Source: Aphrocallistes beatrix (lineage: Eukaryota; Porifera; Hexactinellida; Sceptrulophora; Aphrocallistidae). Taken from it: a stretch of 64,000 bases of DNA. Positions 47,560 to 56,310 of the stretch are shown piece by piece. The stretch covers positions 1,364,001-1,428,000 of the forward strand of contig OY725504.1 in the NCBI GenBank assembly GCA_963281255.1. The letters are read 5' to 3'. The position numbers were made by a program, and so were the translations under genes. Within the stretch, counting starts at the first letter, position 1, and every line of letters starts with the position of its first letter. The notes beneath the pieces are model-generated. The model was not told the DNA's origin. It saw nothing but the letters and a program-made list of their open reading frames with translations, and searched no databases.

Positions 47560-48046
47560 ACATTTCTTATTCATCGGTCTGGACTGGTCCACCGGTCTGG
47601 ACCGAATCATCGGGCTGAACCGATCCATCGTTTTGGACCGATTCAGCATCCTAGTATATCGGCAAAACGATCTATTGCCCATTGTTATAATACAATAATT
47701 AAGTAAGCAATATCGGCATTTACATAAATGTGTTTTTACACATTTATGTTAATACCGACCGACTCCGGTCTGGACTGGACCGCGGTCCAGACCGGACCGA
47801 CGGGTTTCAGCTCAGTCCGGTCCGAATTAGCAATATAACGGTCTGGACTGGACAATCGGTCTGGACCGAACAATCTGTCTGGACTGGTCCATCGGTCTGG
47901 ACTGGTCCACCGGTCTGGACCGATTCATCGGTCTGGACCGGTCCAATATTTTAATCGTGCAGTCTGGACCGGTCTGGACCGTCTAGAGAATATATATGAC
48001 GGTCCGGTCCGGTCCATGAAATCACCGGACCGCTGCATCTCTGGGG
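47560..48046. repeat. Array of CGGTCTGGACCGGTCC-type palindromic units
   Basis: Two blocks (about 47576-47645 and 47760-48035) of degenerate GGTCTGGACTGGTCCACC and GGTCTGGACCGATCATC-like units, many self-complementary. The right edge CGGACCGCTGCATCTCTGG looks like the end of an element; I see no left partner. The frame 47730-47954 is repeat-derived. Confidence 0.7.
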
Positions 48047-48051
48047 GCTGG

Positions 48052-48306
48052 TCATACAGTTTCCTCCTGCCTGAGGGGTGTCCCACGGTCTGGGGTCTTT
48101 ATTCCGAGGTTGTTGAGCTTCCCTTCATTCTTCAACTTTCCCACCCACAAGATAACCAATGATTCATAGGGCACTTTGTGAGTTTCTAATTTTGTCTGGA
48201 ATTCACCGATTACAGTCTTGAAGCTGTGACACTCCAGTACCGTACCATGCAGACGTTTTTCATCTCGAGGGTTCAGTTTTGTGTTTTTCTTGGATGTATC
48301 TGACAT
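48052..48306 (-). CDS. Short hypothetical frame (84 aa), probably repeat-derived
   Basis: Starts MSDTSKKNTKLNPRDEKRLH and contains YESLVILWVGKLKNEGKLNN. I do not recognise it. It could be the start of a retroelement gag cut off by the repeat array that begins at its C terminus, or a chance frame. There is no intron signal I trust. Confidence 0.2.
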   Translation of the reverse strand: MSDTSKKNTKLNPRDEKRLHGTVLECHSFKTVIGEFQTKLETHKVPYESLVILWVGKLKNEGKLNNLGIKTPDRGTPLRQEETV

Positions 48307-48562
48307 AACTAGGATTTTGGGTTAGTATAAGAAATGGAGCCTGGGCAGGTCAAAACGTGTTTGGGTACATTCTGTTTTGGACTACCCTGGTCCCTGTAAC
48401 GTATATTGATCTTTTCGAATTCAAATGTCTCTCATTCCTTATCTTATATTTAATCAACACATAACGTATGATGAACTTGTCCCGGCGTTCTCCCTTTTTT
48501 TCCAACAAATACTGGCTATAAACAATTTATATATGAATATCATAATTACTTGTGGTGCGAGT

Positions 48563-48786
48563 CCAGTGTTGCCAGATTAATTAACTGCTTACCATGTTCA
48601 TGCCACATGCCTTCAAATATTCATGCCAAGTACATGCCATACATCATTAAATGCTCTTGCCAAGTTTTTGCCAAGCTCAAATGTTCATGCCAAAGTTCAT
48701 GGTTCATGCCATGTTCATGCCACAACTCAAATGTTCATGAAAATGGTAGAATCTATGAACTTTGTTCATAATATTGGCAACATTGG
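48563..48786. mobile_element. hAT-like element built of TTCATGCCA units
   Basis: Ends CCAGTGTTGCCA and TGGCAACATTGG are imperfect inverted repeats. Flanks GTGCGAGT and GTGCGACG match at 6 of 8 positions. The interior is about nine degenerate copies of TTCATGCCA, sometimes with the palindromic CATGCCATG. It ends 123 bases before the next gene starts. Confidence 0.65.
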
Positions 48787-48903
48787 GTGCGACGCTTACT
48801 GAAACTAGATATCTGAGCTATAACCCCCGACATCCCCATATAAGCCATATTTATTTGTTTTTTTCCTAAATTTATATTCTAAGTTTCAAATAGATTGTTT
48901 ACA

Positions 48904-48924
48904 TGACTGATGCGGAGATTTAAA
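48904..48924 (+). promoter_or_regulatory. Upstream frame overlapping the DEX1-like start codon
   Basis: An ATG at 48904 opens a frame of six codons ending in TAA at 48922-48924, overlapping the main ATG at 48910. If the leader begins upstream of it, it could lower translation of the main frame. This is visible in sequence only; no function is shown. Confidence 0.35.
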
Positions 48925-50940
48925 GATTTTTTATTTGCTAATTTGGTATTGGTTTTTATTTCGTCAATTGCATCATGTGTAGAGAATGGCGATTCATGTA
49001 ATCTCCATTATTCGACTGTTTGGTCGTTTCCTTATGGCTCCGCTGCTCCTTTTTTATCCCCTCCTCTTATATGCCATTTGGATGGAGACTCTTTATATGA
49101 CATAGTTGCAATGTTGTCCTCAGGAGAGGTTTTTGGTATTAGTGGACAAAGTGGAGAAGTTTTGAATAATTGGCCTTTATACATCAATGAAAGTGAGTTT
49201 CTCTCGAGTCCTTTATTATTTGATTTTAATCGAGATGGATTAGATGACATCGTGCTTGTTTCAGAAGATGGGAAGGTTCATTTTGTATCATCAATGGGGG
49301 AAATTTTCAATGGTGAATCCTTTCAAATTCCGAATCTAGCTTTTGAGAGATATTGGTATGAAACTGATTTGGAGGAGCTGAATCAACTTTATGATTATTA
49401 TTCAAACTTTTATATATACGAACATAATACGATATTTCATCCAAATACGAATATAGATACCCAAAAATTTGGAATCGACCCTGGCAACTCTTCCATAATA
49501 TACCTTCAACCACACGTTCACACAACTCCACTACTTGAATACTTAACTTTTGATGACCACAGTCATTCTTTATTTATTCCGCTTAGCTTTTATATCGTAC
49601 CAGTTACAGATCGAGATATACCAGGGCTACGCATTGATGATTTAAACAATTATTCGGTTGAGGCTATTATTATCTTAGATCTTTTTTTGAAAACAATCGT
49701 TAATTTTAAAATTATTTCGATATGTAAAATGGATAGTAAGAATCCTTCTCTAATTCTTTCCACACCAACGGTATTGAACATGCTTGAAAACTCTGACAGA
49801 TCTCTAATTCTTACCTCAACCAGTGGAGATATTTTCAAATTCTCTCTCCCTGAATTATCTCTAGTTAATAATTTTCCTATAAATACAGGAAGCCCAATCT
49901 CTGATGCTCCTATCGTTTTTGACAATGATGGAGACGGAAAACTCGAATTGTTTGTTGTTAATGAAGAGACTGATATAGTGTGTTTTGATTATGCCGGTCG
50001 CAAGATTTGGTCTTTATCATTGGGAATGAAATTACCCCCTGGAGGAGGAATACGAATTGTGGATATTCAAGGGCCAACTCTAATAACAGCTACTTCAGAT
50101 GGATTACTGTATGCCATAAATCCTATGACTGGTGATATTTTACAAAATTATCCAATCTCGACTCAGGTCAACCTAACAGCTGTACCTATTCTGGTAACGG
50201 TTTCAGCAAACTTGGATCCTGTCTGGGTTATTCTGTCAAATCACGGAGATTTGGTAGTACATTCTGGAAAAACACACTGTACAAGTGTCATGAAAGGTGA
50301 TCACTCATTTATCTCCACTAATTCTTTATTGTATCATAAGTTACTAGGTTTACCTGGAATGGAACTTATTGTGACATCTTCAGAAGGATTTTTAAGTGTA
50401 TTATCCCTTAATATTGAAAATAGTATTGAGGTTGAAACAAACCTAATTTCAAACCCTCGGGAATATCAAATGATTGGCCATATGCAAAATGTGCAGAGAA
50501 ATCTTACCATATCTGTTCACCTAACATCACTCTCAGCTAGCAATAGTATCATCTCTTTTTACAAGCAAATTATAATGAATAGTTATAGCATACGATACAT
50601 TATTAATGATAATTCAATAATGAAAACATTTTCTGACGCTTATTGGATTAAGGGTAACGTTGGAGGAATTACACTATTCAGTCACTCCTATTTAACAACA
50701 GGGACTTATTCTGATGATTTTGATATCCCCTTTATTGAGTTGCAGACAACTTTTACGCTCTTTATAAGAAACAAACATGGATTATATGATTATTTCCAAT
50801 TCCCAATAAGTTTTAATAATTATTGGAAGAAGTTTTTAAAATGGCTGTTAGTTATTCCTTTTATTGGAATGAATATTATTCTAATTTTCCTGCATCTTGA
50901 AACCGATCATTATTTACCAAGATACACTCCAACTAAATGA
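48910..50940 (+). CDS. DEX1-like FG-GAP type I membrane protein, single exon, 676 aa
   Basis: Order: signal peptide (hydrophobic 8-22), beta-propeller with FG-GAP/integrin-alpha-like repeats, C-terminal membrane segment (about 642-661) and a 15-residue tail. Two canonical Ca2+ loops are visible: DFNRDGLDD (105-113) and DNDGDGKLE (338-346); a degenerate one is near 56-64. The closest family I recognise is plant DEFECTIVE IN EXINE FORMATION 1, with the same N-terminal pattern (NWPLYINESEFLSSPLLF against a GWP...SSPLLFD pattern), an HVHTTPLL block, a repeat domain, then an immunoglobulin-like region (500-635) and a closing LKWLLVIPFIGM motif. In plants DEX1 helps pollen wall patterning, probably by Ca2+-dependent scaffolding; in an animal the role is unknown. 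The frame is intact and intronless. An integrin-alpha or FAM234 protein is less likely because of the C-terminal match. Confidence 0.8.
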   Translation: MRRFKDFLFANLVLVFISSIASCVENGDSCNLHYSTVWSFPYGSAAPFLSPPLICHLDGDSLYDIVAMLSSGEVFGISGQSGEVLNNWPLYINESEFLSSPLLFDFNRDGLDDIVLVSEDGKVHFVSSMGEIFNGESFQIPNLAFERYWYETDLEELNQLYDYYSNFYIYEHNTIFHPNTNIDTQKFGIDPGNSSIIYLQPHVHTTPLLEYLTFDDHSHSLFIPLSFYIVPVTDRDIPGLRIDDLNNYSVEAIIILDLFLKTIVNFKIISICKMDSKNPSLILSTPTVLNMLENSDRSLILTSTSGDIFKFSLPELSLVNNFPINTGSPISDAPIVFDNDGDGKLELFVVNEETDIVCFDYAGRKIWSLSLGMKLPPGGGIRIVDIQGPTLITATSDGLLYAINPMTGDILQNYPISTQVNLTAVPILVTVSANLDPVWVILSNHGDLVVHSGKTHCTSVMKGDHSFISTNSLLYHKLLGLPGMELIVTSSEGFLSVLSLNIENSIEVETNLISNPREYQMIGHMQNVQRNLTISVHLTSLSASNSIISFYKQIIMNSYSIRYIINDNSIMKTFSDAYWIKGNVGGITLFSHSYLTTGTYSDDFDIPFIELQTTFTLFIRNKHGLYDYFQFPISFNNYWKKFLKWLLVIPFIGMNIILIFLHLETDHYLPRYTPTK

Positions 50941-51179
50941 TAATTATAATATGCTGGATATATTTCAAATTAACAGATTACTTCTATGCCGCTTTAATTA
51001 TTTGGGTTATATTTATCCTGAGTTCTGAGTAGCGAGTGAGCGTCCCGTTTATGACGGGATGTCCTGATTTTTTTCATTATTCTATTGAGCTAATTTCAAT
51101 TGCGTCCCATCATGTCCTGCGAAATTCAACGCTGCGTCCCGCTTTAATCATGGTTCAGGTTGGCATGTATGGACTAGGG

Positions 51180-52379
51180 CAGGGGTTCTCAACCTGGGTT
51201 ACGCCAGGTGTTTTTCGAGGGGTACGCCAGATGTTTTCGAGGGCTACGCTGAACCAACTTTATATGTCTAGAAGTACTATGAAATTATGTCTGGTAATTA
51301 CTTCTGATTCGAGACCTGTAAAAACTAAACCGTAATTATGACAGTAGGCATTCTTTGGTTAATTACGTAAGGTTGCTAATTACCAGTGTATATTTTGACA
51401 CGAATTTAAGAATGGACAAATAAAAGCTGGGTGGATACTATTTATGAACTTCATTTGACTATACCATTTTAGGGTTTCAATTTCTAGATATAAATTCTAA
51501 AATAAATTGTTATTTCACATAATTTCAGATCAATTTAAAATTTGAACCGTTACTCAAATGGCAAATTCATTCCTTCACAGTACTAAAAGGGATCAGCTTC
51601 CAATTTGTATATTGGTTTATTTTAAGAGGACAATTATTGTGGTTCCTATATTAGATGTTTGTGCATCGGTTTAGGGCACTGCCTTTGAACGTGATTTTTG
51701 GGGTTCCCTTTGGTATGTATTTCAGTTCTGAGCAGATTTAGATTAAAACTGATCCCGCCATCCAATTCTACGCATCAACTAACATATAGATTGAATTCTC
51801 TGAAGTATTATAGTTTGAGGCTGAGGGAATAATTGTGTTTTGAAGTGGTTTACCATTTTGTCCCACTTTTTGAGTGGCGAAAATTGACAAAAAATCCACT
51901 AAAAGTGGCATGATATTTTTTCAACACGAGCAATACTATTGAACACCTCCCGATTACTTTTTCACATTGGTTCTTAATTATTTCACCTTTTAATGACCTT
52001 ATTCTACGATTTTCACAACTTTTATTCTCCAAATTTAGTTTTAAGCCATTTTCAATAGGAAGATTCCAACTTTTCGACACTATCCTAAACCGATGCATAA
52101 AAATCTAATATAGGAGCTACAATAATTGTCCTTTTCAAATAAAGCAATATATAAATTGGAAGCTGATCCCCTAAGGAATACAATGGACAAATTGAAAATA
52201 TCCTATTTTCACTCTCATTTGAAATACAGATTTGGGACGAGAACTTTTGGAATGCCCTATGTATTACAAATTTTATCAACATATAATTTAGCGGAATATT
52301 GCTAGATTTTAATCGAGGGTACCTAGACTTTTCCTTTCGCCTCAGGGGTACGCAGTTCGTTAAAGGTTGAGAACCCCTG
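51180..52379. mobile_element. 1200-bp hAT non-autonomous element
   Basis: Ends CAGGGGTTCTCAACCTGGGT and GTTAAAGGTTGAGAACCCCTG are inverted repeats followed inside by GGGTACGC motifs. A perfect 8-bp target duplication GACTAGGG lies at 51172-51179 and 52380-52387. The interior has an inverted pair: GGGATCAGCTTCCAATTTG (about 51589) against CAAATTGGAAGCTGATCCCC (about 52170), apparently a further nested foldback. No transposase frame remains. Confidence 0.9.
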
Positions 52380-52589
52380 GACTAGGGATTCGGTAGTAGC
52401 CGATTGAATAGTGTGTGATTAATTTAAAATTAGCTTTAAATAACCATGCAGAATAGAATTTAAGAATGTATCACCATAAACTTGAGTAAATATTTCATTA
52501 GCAAAACTTTAATTAGTTATCAGATTATTGCGTAATATACTATATTTTAGGCGAATTAGCCCAATAGACTTCCCATGAGCGAGCAGACG

Positions 52590-52725
52590 GACATTACACG
52601 CTGACCATGACACAAGACATCTATACTAGCAGCTGCACTAAAAATTGAGTTTTAATAAATACAAGCGCGATTGACGCACTTGCGTAGCGAACACTTCATG
52701 TCCGCAGGGGCCTCTTTGATAATAT
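52590..52725. repeat. Repeat family A-related fragment
   Basis: ACGGACATTACACGCTGACC, the AGCTGCACTAAAAATT tract and ACAAGCGCGATTGACGC, then AACACTTCATGTCCGC resemble the GC-rich part of family A and the copy near 61850. Short related tract only. Confidence 0.5.
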
Positions 52726-52727
52726 AG

Positions 52728-54264
52728 GTAGTGATGGGGTTGTTAGACTAGTTTCTAGAATATTCTATTGTATTAGGCTTCGATAGTACAACCTAGTATG
52801 TATATGTAGACAGGTCTTAGGAATTGAGCAAAATTAATCTCTACATTATTCTTGTGCATAGTTTGTTATTGTATTACAATCTTTGACATTAAATTAGCGA
52901 CGAAGAAGGGAAGTCCTCATGGCTACGAATCATGGAATTTTGAGTGAATTCGACGATCGTAATGAGGAATAGAGTTCTTATACGGATTGAACATTACTTT
53001 ACAGCAAACGATATCGAATCGGACGCCAAGCGGAAAATTATTACAGAAAATGTTTACCGAATCTTTCTTCGGTTCTGGCACCTGTTTATTCTTTGCTTCA
53101 GAAAGGGGCAGGATAGAATTGAGGAGAAGAACAGAAAAAACGCTTTTAGAAGAGCTAAAGACTTGTATCAAACAAGTTATTTGTACACTTTGATCCCAGT
53201 GAGAAACTTGTAGTTAGTTGTGATGGATCACCATTCGGCGTGGGCGCAGTGTTGTCTCATGCATGGGATGATGGATCCCAGAGGTCGATATATTATGCAT
53301 CGCGATTATTTTCAGCTGCAGAAAAGGCTTATTCACAGCTCGACAGGGAAGGATTAACCATCATTTTCGCAGCCAAAAAGTTCCACCAATTTCTTTGCGG
53401 TCGCCAGTTCACGATTCATTCGGACCACAAGCCCCTACAATATATATTGGCTCATAAACAACCAGTTCCGACACTAGCTTCTGGGAGAATGTTCGCTTCA
53501 AATGGACTTCCTGAGTCTGTTGTTTCTGATAATGGAACGGCTTTTATCAGTACGGAATTCGAACATTTTATCAAGCGGAACGGCATCAGGCACATTAGGA
53601 CTGCTCCTTACCACCATCCTCCATGGGCAGGTAGAGAGAACTGTGCAAACGTTTAAAAATGCGATGAAACGTAGCTCTCAAGACACGCTGGAGACCAGGA
53701 CATCCAGGTTCCTGTTTCATTACAGGATTACTCCACACACCACGACAGGTCTCACCGGCAGAGTTGTTGCGTGGTAGACAGTTTAGATCGCACCTGAGCC
53801 TTATAAAACAAGATACCCATTCAAGGGTAAATTGAAAACAATAGGAACAAAAGGGACATTACGATGAGACAACGAAGGTGAAGAACTTAGAGGAAGGTGG
53901 ATCTGTTATGGTACGCAATTTCATGACAGGAGACAAATGGTTGGAAGGGTCACTGGAAGGCAGATACGGACCGATGTCTTTCAACATCCGACTACAGGAT
54001 GGAAGGATAGTACGGATAGGACACAATGATTATATTAGGCCCCTTATGAAAAGCAGCCCAGAGATGATAAGTGACCTGATCGGTACGAACCCGACAACTA
54101 ATCGGCAATCGGTAAAGGGATCAGTGCTAAGAAGGGAGGAGTGTAGTGACGGGTTAGCGGGTTCGATCGTACAAACTAGTATGTTTATGTAGGCAGATCT
54201 TAGGAATTGAGCAGAATTCACCTCTGCATTATTATTGTGCTAAGTTTTTGCATCGTATACCGCA
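52728..54264 (+). mobile_element. Ty3/gypsy deletion derivative with both LTRs
   Basis: Diverged LTRs at about 52728-52878 and 54142-54264 share TAGTATGT(A/T)TATGTAG, then CTTAGGAATTGAGCA and CATTATT(C/A)TTGTG. Between them is a shrunken coding region: a gag start (MATNHGILSEFDDRNEE at 52919, then a frameshift), directly joined to the end of RT and RNase H. The large middle (most of gag, protease, most of RT) is absent. Confidence 0.8.
52919..54192 (+). pseudogene. Rearranged gypsy gag-RT-RNase H-integrase remnant
   Basis: Frames in order: gag start (52919-53035); RT thumb (LPNLSSVLAPVYSLLQKG); RNase H (about 53190-53470: GVGAVLSHAWDDGSQRSIYY, LTIIFAAKKFHQFLCGRQF, HSDHKPLQYIL); then, without a spacer, the integrase core (about 53485-53620: GLPESVVSDNGTAFIS, IRTAPYHHPP); then VERTVQTFKNAMKRSSQDTL and the integrase C-terminal region (VRNFMTGDKWLEGSLEGRYG). 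A second deletion thus removed the tether and the first half of the integrase. Different age and sequence from the element at 32493. Confidence 0.8.
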
Positions 54265-54539
54265 CAAAGCTCACTACACGTTATATTGCCTATCTTTCTG
54301 GGCGCATGGACCTATCTATAATATGGGAATATAATTACCTGACTTGGCCCAGATAGGCAGGCACAGGTAGAGCAATTAAAAACTGTCATCCGAATGTGGA
54401 TAAGGCATAATATTATTATACGCATCCGAATATCCCTGCGAGAATGAAAAATTAAGTGATAATTTTAAAAACTTGGAATAGGAAGGAATGTTCCCAGAGT
54501 AGTTATAGATGAAGCGTAGGCTCAAGTGGAGTTGGTGAA

Positions 54540-54690
54540 GCCCTGGCTCTGTCAATAATTTGTAGAGCATTAGGATTGCGTGATCATTGATCGCGAATAG
54601 GGCTTTCAATCCCGGACCTTCTTTTTCAATCCCGGGATCCGGGATTGGCCTGATGCTCAACCCCGGGATCCCGGGATTGACCTTATTATA
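54540..54690. repeat. AATCCCGGGATCCCGGGATT palindromic repeats
   Basis: Three or four units of the self-complementary sequence ATCCCGGGAT with variants lie at 54600-54690, in AT-rich DNA. Outer boundaries are unclear. Confidence 0.5.
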
Positions 54691-54756
54691 TACTAATGTT
54701 TAATTTAATCATTATTTTTAATATTTGATTAATTGAAGCTGATAGTTCTGAATCTA

Positions 54757-55270
54757 TTACATAGGTAGCTCGTAATTCAGTAGAGACGCTTTAGATTTCT
54801 TGAGCAGAGTCCTTTCCTGAGGTTGCCTTAAGGATGCGACGATGGCTAATTGTAGCTTCATTGAGATAGGTAAATCTTCCCTATTCAGGTGAGTTTGTGA
54901 GCTAGATTCCTCGATTGTATTATCTTTTTCCTGTGACAAGTTTTCTTCCTCATCCAGTTCTTGGTTCATTCTAGACAAAACACTGTAACAAAATGAGTGT
55001 ACTACGCTCCTTTTCTCTATCTTTGCTTGGGGATTGTGCAGCTATTGTAATATTACAGAAGCATCTGTATACCGCTCTTCAATAATTCGCTTCCTAATAG
55101 CTTCAAGGACTTTCATATGGTAGATTGAAGAGGAATTTTGTATTTCTTCCAAAAGGAACTTGATGGTTGCTTCGCCTGTAATTAAATTGGCGTCACGTCT
55201 ACAAAGAGCTTCTATTGTTATTTTTATTGGGCTCACACAGCGTGCCAAATTAGTGAATTTTTGAATCTCT
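54757..55270 (-). pseudogene. hAT transposase fragment (C-terminal region)
   Basis: The frame 55248-55042 reads PIKITIEALCRRDANLITGE, then ATIKFLLEEI. This matches the middle-to-end region of a distinct hAT group (LEPIKLAVEALCRRDATL) and the plus-strand relic at 60310-60720. The following frame (54978-54757) is Glu/Ser-rich, without the dimerisation motif visible. Only a scrap remains. Confidence 0.65.
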
Positions 55271-55802
55271 TGTCCCAGATGTGAAACCTATGTAATTTGT
55301 TTCTCTTATACGTATGTGTATATTCATATACTTAATTCCAAAAAATATAGTATCTTGCAAAATCTTGATTTTCACACCCCTTTGTCTATATGACATAAGA
55401 AAATTCAAAAAAATTTTTTTGCTTTTTAACTTTTGCGTATGTTGTATTAGACTTGTAATTTTATGACAAGAATTAGAGAAATCTACCTTATGCGGTCGTA
55501 TTTATTCATAAATGATTCATTAACCAATATTAATGGATAATATGGCACCATCCGACCCAAATTTGGCGATTTCTCTCTTGGATCAGCTATTTCTCCTGAT
55601 AGACCCCATCACAAGTTAATATTCTGACTTAATCGGCCAATTTCCTTTCCATTGACACTTATTTCTCTTTGAAACAACTGTGAAACATTTGGTAAGGTCA
55701 GGCTATAGGAAAAAGTTTGTTATCTACTGTCGTTCAGAGAAGCCAATGATTTTTATCATAATTTGTTCTAAAAAATTGTCGTTTTACGAACATACTACTA
55801 CA
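55271..55802. other. Non-coding spacer
   Basis: AT-rich; the frame at 55680-55898 runs into the next miniature element and has no domain. Nothing else seen. Confidence 0.35.
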
Positions 55803-55810
55803 TTAGTAGT

Positions 55811-55988
55811 CAGGGGCGGCGCCAGTTTTTATCATTGTGTTGTGTATGGATCGCAGATCATCTGTTTGGGGTCGCAGCATAAGGAAAATCTCATATAACA
55901 ATTATTATGCTATGTTCCATGCACCCCTTTAGGGGGCGCAGGAATTGAATCAGGAGTCGCAGCTGCGCCCCCTCTAACGCCGCCACTG
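55811..55988. mobile_element. 178-bp hAT-like miniature element
   Basis: Ends CAGGGGCGGCGCCAG and CGCCGCCACTG are imperfect inverted repeats. Perfect 8-bp target duplication TTAGTAGT at 55803-55810 and 55989-55996. No coding capacity. Confidence 0.88.
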
Positions 55989-56310
55989 TTAGTAGTTATA
56001 ATTATTTCAATGCACTGGTTTACGATTTTCGTGATTCTTGAGGTCCATTATTAATAGAATTGTAAAATAACGTGGCAATTAATATCCAATATGCAGCCAC
56101 CATTTCAGATTGGTTGTAATTAATTAACGGTTGACTAATTGTTTATATTTTCAATTTATAATCTATAACCGTAAAATGAGATATGTTGTGGTTTTCTGGG
56201 TAATTGGATTCAACTAATTACTAGATAGTAAATACGTATACCTAGTATATATAGCACTATGTAGTGGAGTAAATCTTAATAATATTATAACATCTACTTT
56301 CTACTATTAC

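Noticed and set aside
47730-47954. Frame with SVWTG-type peptide repeats
   Set aside because: Product of the GGTCTGGACC array.
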